Assembly: GCA_947503155.1 (NCBI GenBank)
Contig: CANNCL010000005.1
Coordinates: forward strand, 58,845 to 122,844
Length of the DNA stretch: 64,000 nucleotides
Direction: 5' to 3'
Source of the DNA: an uncultured Erythrobacter sp.
Lineage (GTDB): Bacteria; Pseudomonadota; Alphaproteobacteria; Sphingomonadales; Sphingomonadaceae
Made by a program: the position numbers and the translations under genes. Below, piece after piece: positions 34,202-41,905 of this stretch (its first letter is position 1; each line of letters begins with the position of its first letter). The notes under the pieces were generated by a model, which was not told the DNA's origin, did not search any database, and saw only the letters and a list, made by a program, of their open reading frames with translations.

Positions 34202-34642
34202 CTATGTGGGATGTACTGCGATAAGTTCGATCTTATATCCGTCGGGGTCTGTGAGAAATGCGATATCCTCGCGGTGACCGGTTTCATCAACCGCATATGT
34301 CATCGGACCGGCGGCGCGGGTTATGGCAACGCCCATACCCTTTAGCCGTTCGCAGGCGCCAAAAATGTCGGCGACACCTATTGCGACGTGCCCGTATCCG
34401 TTGCCATGAGAATATTCTTGGTCGTCCCAGTTCCAAGTCAGCTCAATCGTCGGTCCACTTTTTGCGTTTCCATACCCCATGAAAACCAATGTGAAGCGGC
34501 CTTGCGTAAAGGTTTCTCTGCGCAGCTCGCGCATACCGAGCGCATCGCGATAGAACGCAATCGACTGGTCTAGATCGCTTACGCGGATCATCGTGTACAA
34601 GATTTCAGACGGGACGGCAGAAAGTTCAGATGAAGAGTGCAT
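34202..34642 (-). CDS. gloA: Lactoylglutathione lyase (glyoxalase I) with a substituted metal ligand
   Basis: A 146-residue beta-alpha-beta fold protein that follows E. coli GloA along its length: TMIRVSDLDQSIAFYRDALGM, FMGYGNAKSGPTIELTWNWD, YGHVAIGV, DPDGYKIELI. GloA isomerises the methylglyoxal-glutathione adduct using Ni/Zn held by His5, Glu56, His74 and Glu122. Three ligands are present (Glu in TIELT, His in YGHVA, Glu in KIELI). The first His is Tyr16 here (EILYTMIRV), a one-base change from CAC to TAC. The N-terminus is about 11 residues longer than usual. Activity may be altered or lost. Confidence 0.85.
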   Translation of the reverse strand: MHSSSELSAVPSEILYTMIRVSDLDQSIAFYRDALGMRELRRETFTQGRFTLVFMGYGNAKSGPTIELTWNWDDQEYSHGNGYGHVAIGVADIFGACERLKGMGVAITRAAGPMTYAVDETGHREDIAFLTDPDGYKIELIAVHPT

Positions 34643-34672
34643 GATTTTCTCAAAATTTATTGGCGCAATACA

Positions 34673-34700
34673 CTGGCGGGCGGCTTTAACCGCCCGCCAG
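34673..34700 (-). terminator. Strong hairpin after the exported protein gene
   Basis: A perfect 11-bp stem CTGGCGGGCGG / CCGCCCGCCAG with a 6-base loop lies 48 bp beyond the stop of the gene at 34748-35227 and 30 bp before the gloA start. There is no T run after it, so it may terminate with Rho or stabilise the RNA end. Confidence 0.6.
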
Positions 34701-34747
34701 CGATAGCTTTCAACCTGGCCAAGACGCGGGGGAGCGGGCCAGTGGAG

Positions 34748-35227
34748 CTATTTGCAAATTGAACCGCTATAGCGGACGAGGCCCACAAGATTGTCTGGGT
34801 CACGCAAATCGACCAACCCGTAACTGTTGAAGCGGCCGTAATAGCCCTTGAGCGTTCCTCGAGTTACATCGACTTGAATATCATAGGTGATCTCAAGCAT
34901 ATAGCGCCCCGGCTTACCGGGAATGGCTGTGAGAATACCCAAATCCTTGGTCAAGAACGCGCCGCCATCATCGCGGCCAAAATAATGCTCCATATCCATT
35001 TCGAGACCGGTGGCCGTTTCCCGTTGCGCGGTGATTTTGCCAGCAGCATTTTGCACACTGCCCGTGAGCGCAGCAGAGATAATCATCGGCCTGCCTTCTC
35101 CTTCGGCGAAGAAGTTTGGTATTGCGACACCACCAATTGGCATACAGCTTTCCGCATGGGCGGTTGATGCGGAACCAAGGGCCAAAATGGACGCAGTCAT
35201 GAATCCGATTGTTGTTTTCTTGAACAT
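34748..35227 (-). CDS. Exported protein of unknown function
   Basis: A 159-residue protein with a clear signal peptide (MFKKTTIGFMTASILALGSASTAHA, cleavage before ESC). The mature part has two cysteines (Cys28 near the start and Cys158 at the end, SGSICK), which could form a disulphide. It has a beta-rich pattern: GRPMIISAALTGSV, KPGRYMLEITYDIQVDVTRG, YYGRFNSYGLVDLRD. I do not recognise the family. It reads toward gloA and is preceded on the same strand by the tautomerase gene, so it may belong to the TetR-controlled unit. Confidence 0.7.
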   Translation of the reverse strand: MFKKTTIGFMTASILALGSASTAHAESCMPIGGVAIPNFFAEGEGRPMIISAALTGSVQNAAGKITAQRETATGLEMDMEHYFGRDDGGAFLTKDLGILTAIPGKPGRYMLEITYDIQVDVTRGTLKGYYGRFNSYGLVDLRDPDNLVGLVRYSGSICK

Positions 35228-35276
35228 GGTTTTTCCTTTGTGTGTCTGAGGTGTATGGCTTGAATTAAGCCGCTTG

Positions 35277-35696
35277 CTAGATGTTCATGGCGGTCTGGAT
35301 ATCGGCCAATCGCAAAACCTGGCCTGCCCCCCAGTTGCCGTCGGCAACCTCGTAGAGCATGGCCCAGTGGTTGAGACGCCCCTCCATCGGACCTATGAGA
35401 TCATCGACAATTTGCCCGATGGCGGCGACAAGCTCACACCGAGTGATATCGGTGAGCGCGCCCTCAGGAGTGTGAACAGCAATGCGCACAGGCGGTTCTT
35501 CGATCACCTTGCCGCCGACATAAATCGCGTCTTGCGGTAGATCTACGAAATGGGCCCAGACAAGTGATTGCGCCGCGGCGTCGTGAGTATCGGCGCGCTC
35601 CGCCGCTAGGATCGCGTCAGAGACACGCGACACCAGCGCGCCCTGCGCTGCTTTGTCGAGCAATCCTTGCGGAGCAATGATCTGGAGGTAAGGCAT
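35277..35696 (-). CDS. Tautomerase-family protein
   Basis: A 139-residue protein starting MPYLQIIAPQGLLDKAAQGALVSRVSDAIL, with the N-terminal Pro as presumed catalytic base. The two-part length, with WAHFVDLPQDAIYVGGKV in the first half and CELVAAIGQIVDDLIG in the second, suggests two fused tautomerase-like subunits in which only the first keeps Pro1. The ATG at 35696 has AAGGA upstream and puts Pro at position 2. It is divergent from the TetR gene, with three copies of a 16-bp palindrome between. Confidence 0.78.
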   Translation of the reverse strand: MPYLQIIAPQGLLDKAAQGALVSRVSDAILAAERADTHDAAAQSLVWAHFVDLPQDAIYVGGKVIEEPPVRIAVHTPEGALTDITRCELVAAIGQIVDDLIGPMEGRLNHWAMLYEVADGNWGAGQVLRLADIQTAMNI

Positions 35697-35741
35697 ATTT
35701 TTTCCTTGTTCGACGAGCGATACATCGCGGCATTGCGAATA

Positions 35742-35757
35742 TATAGAGATCGTTATA
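35742..35757. promoter_or_regulatory. TetR operator candidate, site 1
   Basis: TATAGAG-AT-CGTTATA is a close match to the palindrome TATAACG-GT-CGTTATA. It lies 46 bp upstream of the tautomerase ATG. Confidence 0.6.
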
Positions 35758-35779
35758 TAAAGCTCGTACAGGACCACTA

Positions 35780-35795
35780 TATAGCGATCGTTATG
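35780..35795. promoter_or_regulatory. TetR operator candidate, site 2
   Basis: TATAGCG-AT-CGTTATG lies 38 bp from site 1, in the middle of the divergent tautomerase/TetR promoter. Confidence 0.65.
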
Positions 35796-35808
35796 TCGTC
35801 AACATAAA

Positions 35809-35824
35809 TATAACGGTCGTTATA
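35809..35824. promoter_or_regulatory. TetR operator candidate, site 3
   Basis: TATAACG-GT-CGTTATA is a perfect 7-bp inverted repeat, 29 bp from site 2 and 30 bp before the TetR ATG. Confidence 0.7.
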
Positions 35825-35853
35825 AATAAATCGAATTGGAGCAGGAAACGAAG

Positions 35854-36411
35854 ATGACGAAGCAGGACGAGCGCAAGCTGGAAACAAGGCGGCGGATGCT
35901 GCAGGCGGCGGGGCGCGGTTTCCGCAGTCGTGGGTATGACGGCATTGGAGTTGACGGGCTGGCAAAAGGAGCCGGCGTCACATCAGGAGCATTCTACGCC
36001 CATTTCGGTTCGAAGGCGGCCGCATTTGAGGCTGCGCTGTTGGCTGGCCTCGATGAAGTCATTGCAGCCATCCCCGAATATCAATCGAAGCATGGCGATG
36101 ATTGGACGAACGAATTCTCAAACTATTATCTGGGTACGGCGCATCGCGATAATTTGTCAGGCGGATGCGCCATGGCTGCATTTTCTCCGGAGGTTGTTCG
36201 TGCAAGTGAGCAAACACGCGCGCTCTACGAGCAGAAGATGCAAACCATTGCCGGCTTGATCGCTGATAAGATGGGCGGAGCAACCAAACCGGAACGGCTC
36301 GCTAATGCTTGGTTCTATATTAGCAGTCTGATCGGCGGTGTTACTCTCGCACGCGCTGTGAACAGTCCCGCATTATCAGCAAAAATATTGGACGCCGCCA
36401 AACGAAATTGA
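35854..36411 (+). CDS. TetR-family transcriptional regulator
   Basis: About 185 residues. The DNA-binding domain is KLETRRRMLQAAGRGFRSRGYDGIGVDGLAKGAGVTSGAFYAHFGSKAAAFEAAL, followed by a helical ligand domain with a SGGCAMAAFSPEVVRASE segment (Cys in GGCAM) as in the group of TetR regulators with a conserved GC(L/A)xx motif. I used the ATG at 35854 with AGGAA 7 bp upstream. Three palindromes lie in its promoter, and two more copies lie at 37352-37405 before another gene. It probably represses itself, the tautomerase gene and the exported protein at 37497. Confidence 0.88.
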   Translation: MTKQDERKLETRRRMLQAAGRGFRSRGYDGIGVDGLAKGAGVTSGAFYAHFGSKAAAFEAALLAGLDEVIAAIPEYQSKHGDDWTNEFSNYYLGTAHRDNLSGGCAMAAFSPEVVRASEQTRALYEQKMQTIAGLIADKMGGATKPERLANAWFYISSLIGGVTLARAVNSPALSAKILDAAKRN

Positions 36412-36526
36412 ACAGCGGCTGGCCAGAGCAAATCCATCTCGGCCTGATTGGCTCAAAATCTCAATGCGCCAGCTGCCACGCGCAATTTACATCTCTTACC
36501 TGCGCGCCGCTCAATGCCAGCGAGGG

Positions 36527-37312
36527 TCATGGGCTGGGCGCTGCCTCAGCTTGGCGTTCTGCAATCAGATGCACTGGTGAGCGGCCTGTCAGATGGCGGA
36601 GATCATTGATCATGTGCGCCTGATCAAAATAGCCATATCGATTGGACAGCTCTGCCCAGCGCGGATTTGGGCTATTATCTGCGCTCGCGATCAGCGCGTT
36701 CGCGCGCAATAATCTAGAATAGCCCTTTGCTGATATGCCGACCCGTTCCTTAAAGCGGGTTCGAAAGTATCTTTCGCTAATCTCAACGCGCTCTCGAATG
36801 GCGCGCAATGACACCGTCCCTTTTGCTCTGCGAATGATTGCGATTGCTTTGTCAATTTCGTCGAAGGGTTCTTCGCACAGAGCGCGCCCGACCGCATTTG
36901 CCATCGCGGCAATTACCAAATTGGCAGCCGATCCCCGAGCCGCCAAGCACATTGCCTGATCAAAGCGGTTATCGTGCCAATCGCAAATTTGCCCGACACT
37001 TTCTTCATTCGACAATTGCAGGACACAACGCGCGAATTCTGGCGCGATTGCAACACCGATAAGCTCGATCGAACGTTCGGGATTAAATACATATGCGGCC
37101 TGTTGTGGGCCATGGAAACGTAGGTTTACGTTAGAGACTTGCCCCCTGCCGCACCATTCACGCCAAACCACAATTGATGGATACCAAAACGGCACGATGC
37201 GATGCGGCGATGAAATCTCGCCCGGTATCCCATGACACCAAGCTTGAACGGTTGGCCGTGCGTCCGGCAGATCAAAAAGGCGGTAAGTTCCAACCATTCG
37301 CGTTTCATACAT
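36527..37312 (-). CDS. AraC-family transcriptional regulator
   Basis: A 261-residue protein. The C-terminal two-helix-turn-helix domain spans about residues 150-255: IDKAIAIIRRAKGTVSLRAIRERVEISERYFRTRFKERVGISAKGYSRLLR and the second element WAELSNRYGYFDQAHMINDLRHLTGRSPVHLIAE. The N-terminal sensor part (LFDLPDARPTVQAWCHG, VPFWYPSIVVW) has the look of the DUF6597-type sensor of such regulators. It is divergent from the exported protein gene at 37497. Two copies of the TetR palindrome occur between them, so its own expression may be under that TetR protein. Confidence 0.88.
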   Translation of the reverse strand: MYETRMVGTYRLFDLPDARPTVQAWCHGIPGEISSPHRIVPFWYPSIVVWREWCGRGQVSNVNLRFHGPQQAAYVFNPERSIELIGVAIAPEFARCVLQLSNEESVGQICDWHDNRFDQAMCLAARGSAANLVIAAMANAVGRALCEEPFDEIDKAIAIIRRAKGTVSLRAIRERVEISERYFRTRFKERVGISAKGYSRLLRANALIASADNSPNPRWAELSNRYGYFDQAHMINDLRHLTGRSPVHLIAERQAEAAPSP

Positions 37313-37351
37313 TCAAACACTGTCCGCAACCAACCCAATCACTGTTGACGG

Positions 37352-37367
37352 GATAACGACCGCTATA
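37352..37367. promoter_or_regulatory. TetR operator candidate, site 4
   Basis: GATAACG-AC-CGCTATA is the reverse-complement form of site 2 (TATAGCG-GT-CGTTATC). It lies between the AraC gene and the exported protein gene. Confidence 0.65.
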
Positions 37368-37389
37368 TACTGGGCACTGACGGTCTTTA

Positions 37390-37405
37390 CATAACGACCG
37401 CTATA
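37390..37405. promoter_or_regulatory. TetR operator candidate, site 5
   Basis: CATAACG-AC-CGCTATA is 38 bp from site 4, the same spacing as between sites 1 and 2, and about 90 bp before the ATG at 37497. Confidence 0.65.
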
Positions 37406-37496
37406 TACCTGAGGATTAGGGCCGGTTTTTCCAATACGATAAGGCCGCATCTCTCCAAAACGCGCAGATCCACTATCACTGAATGAGAGCTATTCG

Positions 37497-38672
37497 ATGA
37501 ACAATTCGGCAAATGTGAAAATGCGAATAGAGCGATTTCTTGCGCTGAGCATATTGACGCTTGGCTATTCGGCGGCGGTGCCCGCAAATGCGAGCGGGCA
37601 AGAATGGACGAGTGTTCCTCTGAATGTTCAGAATTTTGATACGTCCAACGCCGCTGCGGCGAGGTTCGAAAATATCGGCGACAGACAGGTATTGTGCCTT
37701 GATGGCGAAGCTTTTGTCCGGAATGTAAATCTCATAAATGGATCGATTGCAGTCGACATCGCAAATGATGATCGGCGCAGATTCGCCAATCTCATTTTCC
37801 GTGCTGCTTCCACAGAAACATACGAAACTGCCTATTTGCGTATGCACAAATCGGGACAGCCTGATTCAGTGCAATACACTCCGCATCTGAACGGTGAAAC
37901 GAATTGGCAATTGTTCCGTGAGGCTCAGGCCACTGCGGATTTTGGCGATGAGCCATGGATCACTCTGCAATTGGACTTCGCCGACGACCTCATGAATCTA
38001 TCGCTCGGCCAAGGCCCGTCTGAGCCGGTTATGACGACTACACTTACCTTACCTGCACAGGCCGGGGCGATAGGTTTGCGCACCTTGTTCGAGGGCTGTT
38101 TTTCCAATTTCCGATATTCAACGACAACCCCGCTGATCAATTCTGAAAACGTGCCGGATGAAGAAATTGCTGAGACCGGCACGATCCGCGAATGGTCGCT
38201 TTCCGCCGCTTTCCCACTTGAAGAATGGAACGCCCTTAGCGCCAATCCGCGCGGTGAAGAGGCATGGGGAATTGCGGAGGCCGAACCGAATGGCCGCCTC
38301 CTGATCTCGCGCTATCGAAAGAAGACGTCTTCGGGCAACTTCGAACGCAACCAGATCGACGGGGTCTATGCCGGGGTCGCCGTCCATTCCGACCGCGCGC
38401 AAGATGCCACCTTCAGCATCGACGCTAGCGATATGGCGACCATTTGGCTCAACGGTCGGGCGCTGTTCGCCTTCGACAACAGCTTCCGCGCTAAAGGTCT
38501 GCTTGACCGGGGTGATTTCGACGCATCAAAGCAAACGCTTAACCTGCAGCTCGAAGAGGGCCGCAACGAGCTTATCGTCCTTGTGGCGGAACGAGCCAAT
38601 GGATGGGGGCTGGCCGCGGCCTTGTCGCCAGCGGCGCCAGTACAAATCACTCCTTTTGCGGTTAGCGAATGA
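37497..38672 (+). CDS. Exported protein with two beta-sandwich-like regions, unknown function
   Basis: A 391-residue protein with a signal peptide (FLALSILTLGYSAAVPANA, cleavage near residue 33). Residues ~40-205 resemble a concanavalin/LamG-like sandwich: GSIAVDIANDDRRRFANLIFRAASTETYETAYLRMHKSG, then WITLQLDFADDLMNLSLGQ. Residues ~235-380 look like a second sandwich with ATFSIDASDMATIWLNGRALF and KQTLNLQLEEGRNELIVLVAE, the pattern of a galactose-binding or PA14-like domain. Both folds usually bind carbohydrate; no catalytic motif is seen. Two TetR palindromes lie upstream. Confidence 0.7.
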   Translation: MNNSANVKMRIERFLALSILTLGYSAAVPANASGQEWTSVPLNVQNFDTSNAAAARFENIGDRQVLCLDGEAFVRNVNLINGSIAVDIANDDRRRFANLIFRAASTETYETAYLRMHKSGQPDSVQYTPHLNGETNWQLFREAQATADFGDEPWITLQLDFADDLMNLSLGQGPSEPVMTTTLTLPAQAGAIGLRTLFEGCFSNFRYSTTTPLINSENVPDEEIAETGTIREWSLSAAFPLEEWNALSANPRGEEAWGIAEAEPNGRLLISRYRKKTSSGNFERNQIDGVYAGVAVHSDRAQDATFSIDASDMATIWLNGRALFAFDNSFRAKGLLDRGDFDASKQTLNLQLEEGRNELIVLVAERANGWGLAAALSPAAPVQITPFAVSE

Positions 38673-38871
38673 CCGGCTGCTGGGCCCTGCCACGCGCGGA
38701 CCAACCCAACAGCCCGCGCCAATCACCCAAATTTGACAGTGATTTAACAGCGTCTGTCTGCGGAGTGAGCGTCGCCCGCTTAAGTGTGATCTGACTTCGT
38801 GCACGGCGGATTTGGCAGAAGATCTGCCAGGCCACTGCCAAATTTCAAATCAAGCTATTGGAACTAACGAA

Positions 38872-39384
38872 ATGAAACCTGGAATAAAAATGGGCGTCCT
38901 ATGTGCCTCAACTTTGCTTTCGGCTGCACCGCTAAGCGCACAGTCGAACATCAACGCGAATGAATTCGAGAGCTCTGAAGCCAGAGTAATGGTCGGATTC
39001 ACGATCCCGTTCGGAGGAAATCGGCGTGCCGCACAGGCAAAACCTAGATTTGATTTGACCGTAGAACGCGCGGAGCGTTCGCGCCGCGCGAACGAGGCAA
39101 GCCATTTGCTGCCAATTAATCTTGACCGTCAAAACATACGCCGCGCAACATTGTCTTGGACCATTGAAGAGCAGCCAAGCTTCATGCTGAACGGTCAAAT
39201 GCTCCAAAGCGATTATCGAATTTATGCCGATGGCGAAAGCGAAGACAATCGCGGTGAGCGCAGTACGGGAAAGAAGATATTAAGGGGCGCAGCAGTCGCC
39301 GGGGGGTTGGTTGTCGTTGCTGTTGGTGTTGGAATCGCTTTGACCTTGGCAGATTGCCGCAGTGACGATGGATGCGGCGACTGA
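38872..39384 (+). CDS. Exported small protein with C-terminal membrane helix, unknown family (paralogue B)
   Basis: About 170 residues. The signal peptide reads IKMGVLCASTLLSAAPLSAQ. The central domain has ARVMVGFTIPFGGNRRAAQA, a basic stretch RSRRANEASH, and RRATLSWTIEEQPSFMLNGQM. A glycine/valine-rich membrane helix (GGLVVVAVGVGIALTLA) and a Cys-containing tail CRSDDGCGD close it. Layout and the FTIPFGGxRxAA and F/LMxNGQ patterns match the gene at 17543. It is 199 bp after the exported sandwich protein on the same strand. The ATG at 38872 places the signal peptide at the N-terminus. Confidence 0.75.
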   Translation: MKPGIKMGVLCASTLLSAAPLSAQSNINANEFESSEARVMVGFTIPFGGNRRAAQAKPRFDLTVERAERSRRANEASHLLPINLDRQNIRRATLSWTIEEQPSFMLNGQMLQSDYRIYADGESEDNRGERSTGKKILRGAAVAGGLVVVAVGVGIALTLADCRSDDGCGD

Positions 39385-40057
39385 TCAATAGCGCCTTTCA
39401 ATTGGGCGGTTGATGAATTGTTCTTTTGGAAAATGCCGATGAAGCCATTTTCAAGTATAGTATTAGAAAACCAAACGAATATAAGTACAATTCAGCTATA
39501 CAAACAATGACCAACCAGAGTGCCGTAAATCTGACAATGACCCTGGCGTTGATTTTCAGATTGGTAACTTTGCAGATTGTTGGGTCAGTTATTCTAAAAT
39601 AGGCAAGGCAATGAAATGAGGCTTTCCCAACAATCTCTCGCAGTGGCGTCTACGGTTTTCGTTATTGGTTGCGGAGGTTAATCCGAAGGCGACATCGAAG
39701 GCGTCTTGGCACCGGGTATGGACGAGTTTTATTTCGCTCGGCAGGTGATCGGGAGCACCGCCAATACGCATGCTGTCATTTATGAAAATGGGGAATGGAA
39801 AGAGTCCATTGTTGGGCCCCGGGATGGAGGTGCCTGAAGGGCTTTCAATAAGGCCGAACGAAACAGTGCCACGGGGTCTCAAGAGCGCGAATTTCGCCTT
39901 TTTCGACCGCGGATCCGAATGAAACCTAAAGTCTGCTTACGGAACTTTACTGCCATTCCTACGCGGATGATCGAAGGTCCCTATTGGGGCGGGAAGCTGA
40001 CGTTCGAGATAGCCGAGATGCGACGCCGAACGCAGCGCAATTGCTGAAACCTTGAAG
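39385..40057. other. Non-coding stretch with gene remains
   Basis: This is about 670 bp without an intact gene. The first 230 bp are AT-rich with nothing recognisable. From 39616 a decayed lipoprotein gene is readable (listed separately). Confidence 0.5.
39616..40045 (+). pseudogene. Decayed lipoprotein gene, possibly PD40 beta-propeller type
   Basis: From ATG 39616 the frame reads a 19-residue lipoprotein signal MRLSQQSLAVASTVFVIGC and meets TAA two codons later. It continues in the same frame as EGDIEGVLAPGMDEFYFARQ, then VIYENGEWKESIVGP, before another stop. APGMDEFYFAR and the ENGEW pattern resemble a blade of WD40-like (PD40) propellers. Further pieces (SANFAFFDRGS; YWGGKLTFEIAEM) appear in shifted frames. 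Two in-frame stops and frame changes indicate a pseudogene; the family is tentative. Confidence 0.45.
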
Positions 40058-40094
40058 TCTGGTACACCAGACATTATGTTCGCTATACCAGACA
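40058..40094. promoter_or_regulatory. Repeat operator of the XRE operon
   Basis: TCTGGT-AC-ACCAGA (40058-40071) is a perfect inverted repeat. ACCAGACA occurs at 40066 and again at 40087, exactly 21 bp apart (two helical turns), and ends 16 bp before the operon's first ATG at 40111. It is probably bound by the XRE protein encoded two genes on. Confidence 0.6.
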
Positions 40095-40110
40095 CAGGGT
40101 TCACGAAATT

Positions 40111-40734
40111 ATGCCGCGCAGTATCCTTGCCACTCTTGGGGCCTTAGCCATCGGCGTCTTGCTTGCTTTAGCGTCGCTGCAACTCAATTTTCCTACCGGC
40201 TGGATTGGCGCGCTAGCTCTCGCCGGGTGGGCTGCGTCGGCATGGCGGCGATGGGCCACTTTGGAAAAGACAACCGGATTGGATCCGGGCGCACCCGAGA
40301 GAATTGTTCGTTTCTACGCAGTAGGGACTGCGCTACTTTTTGGACATCTCGTCGCGACACTCGCTGTTCCAGACGTTGATATCCATGTCGGTAACGGAAA
40401 TTTTCTCGCGATAGATTCGTGGACAATGATTGCCGCGATGATCGCCGTTGGTTTTGTGGTGAGCAAAGCTGACGATATCCGCGACGAGCGTGATGAAACG
40501 ATCAAAGCGCGCGGCACAAAAGCGGGCTTTCTGTCCTTGATCGCAGGTCTGGTCATATTTTCGTTTGTTCTGGGTTTTCTGCCGCCAATTGAGGGGAAAT
40601 CTCTCACGCTCTTCATGGCGGGCAACATTCAAATTGCGATAGTAGTCGCATCATTGCTGATCAAATACGCAGTGCAACTGCTTGAATATGCGAAAGATAC
40701 GAATGCCAATTGCGCTATCGGTGATGGCGAATGA
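40111..40734 (+). CDS. Multi-helix membrane protein paired with an XRE regulator
   Basis: A 207-residue protein with about six hydrophobic helices: near residues 4-24, 30-44, 70-88, 108-123, 144-162 and 170-190. The polar loop [18 protein letters not shown] follows the fourth helix. Such ERDE loops followed by a helix pair occur in DUF2178-type membrane proteins, which commonly precede a small XRE regulator, as here. Function unknown. Its stop overlaps the XRE start (ATGA). Confidence 0.7.
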   Translation: MPRSILATLGALAIGVLLALASLQLNFPTGWIGALALAGWAASAWRRWATLEKTTGLDPGAPERIVRFYAVGTALLFGHLVATLAVPDVDIHVGNGNFLAIDSWTMIAAMIAVGFVVSKADDIRDERDETIKARGTKAGFLSLIAGLVIFSFVLGFLPPIEGKSLTLFMAGNIQIAIVVASLLIKYAVQLLEYAKDTNANCAIGDGE

Positions 40735-40991
40735 CAGCGCTTCGGATCGGTAACAATATTCGCCGCTTTCGGTTCAACCAAGGTGAAATGACCCAAGCGC
40801 GGCTTGCTGAAATCGTGGGCGTTACCCGTCAGACAATCGTAGCGCTCGAAACGGGGAGATATGCCCCGTCTCTCGAGCTTGCCATGAAGTTGGCAGCCAC
40901 ATTTGATTGCAGTGTCGATGAGCTATTCTTTTGGAAAGATCCAGAATTCGCAAGCGCCGCCATCCAGCCCAAACCCCAAAAGGATACGTAA
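40731..40991 (+). CDS. XRE-family helix-turn-helix regulator
   Basis: An 86-residue Cro/C1-type DNA-binding protein: [63 protein letters not shown]. Nearly the whole protein is the HTH domain. The usual arrangement of this group is a membrane protein plus regulator in one operon with self-regulation. The 21-bp-spaced ACCAGACA repeats before the operon fit that. It overlaps genes on both sides (ATGA and TAATG). Confidence 0.9.
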   Translation: MTALRIGNNIRRFRFNQGEMTQARLAEIVGVTRQTIVALETGRYAPSLELAMKLAATFDCSVDELFFWKDPEFASAAIQPKPQKDT

Positions 40992-41905
40992 TGACCAAGG
41001 CCATCAAACTAATGAAATGGAGCGGGATCGGGCTCTTTGGGTTGATCGTGCTGGCGGTCAGTTTCTACGCTTACCTCGTTCACAGTTTTGATGATCGGAC
41101 GCTGCCAGAGAACCATGGGAAAGTTAATACTGAGCTGTTTCTGGGTGACGGCATCAATCAACCACTGATCGTCGGGTTCGGTGGATCAGAAGGTGGCAAC
41201 GCGTGGGCAAGCGATTTCTGGAAGGGACAGCGCGACAGTTTCATCTCGCAAGGTTACTCGTTTCTGGCGGTCGCCTATTTTGGCGAAGAGGGGACGCCGC
41301 AAAATCTGGATCGTATAGATTTGGGAGGCGTGCACAGAGCAATTCGCGAAGCTGCGGCAGACCCCAGTGTAAACGGTGAATGCGTCATCTTGATCGGAGG
41401 GTCCAAGGGCGCGGAACTGGCCCTGCTGCTCGGTAGCCAATACTCGGATATTGATGCTGTAGTCGGTATCGTTCCCGGAAATGCTGTGTTCCCTGCACTT
41501 ACCATTGCGATGAACACGCCCTCATTCACGTCGAACGGGGAGAACCTGCCTTTCGTTCCCGTCCCTTGGAGCGCTACGTGGCCGCTGATCAAAGGTGATT
41601 TAAGAGCCGTTTGGGAAGAGATGCTGAAAAATCAAAGCGCCGTAGAGAGAGCCTCAATCGAGGTGGAAAAAATCAATGGTCCAGTGCTTTTCTTGTCAGC
41701 CACTAAAGATGAATTCTGGCCATCAACACAAATGTCAGCCGCAATGGAACAGCGCCTTGCGGAGAATGGCTTTTCCTATCCTGCCGAACATGTTGCGATC
41801 GAGGGCGGGCACGCGGCACCGATTGATCACTTCGATGAAGTTGAGAGGTTTCTTGTCACTAACGTCCAGCAAGGCAATCTGGCTGGCTGTTCTGAGCCGT
41901 CCTGA
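40991..41905 (+). CDS. Alpha/beta hydrolase, acyl-CoA thioester hydrolase/BAAT-like
   Basis: About 304 residues. An N-terminal membrane anchor (SGIGLFGLIVLAVSFYAYLV) precedes the hydrolase domain. The nucleophile elbow is ILIGGSKGAELALLLGS (G-x-S-x-G with Ser). The acid and base are likely in FLSATKDEFWPS and IEGGHAAPIDH. The order and the GGSKGAE elbow fit the C-terminal catalytic domain of acyl-CoA:amino acid N-acyltransferase/thioesterases. The ATG at 40991 overlaps the XRE stop (TAATG), making it the third gene of that operon. The substrate is unknown. Confidence 0.82.
   Translation: MTKAIKLMKWSGIGLFGLIVLAVSFYAYLVHSFDDRTLPENHGKVNTELFLGDGINQPLIVGFGGSEGGNAWASDFWKGQRDSFISQGYSFLAVAYFGEEGTPQNLDRIDLGGVHRAIREAAADPSVNGECVILIGGSKGAELALLLGSQYSDIDAVVGIVPGNAVFPALTIAMNTPSFTSNGENLPFVPVPWSATWPLIKGDLRAVWEEMLKNQSAVERASIEVEKINGPVLFLSATKDEFWPSTQMSAAMEQRLAENGFSYPAEHVAIEGGHAAPIDHFDEVERFLVTNVQQGNLAGCSEPS

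Noticed and set aside
33996..34277. 93-codon frame between the MAPEG-like gene and gloA
   Set aside because: It overlaps the gloA 3' end antisense and has no start signal or family pattern.
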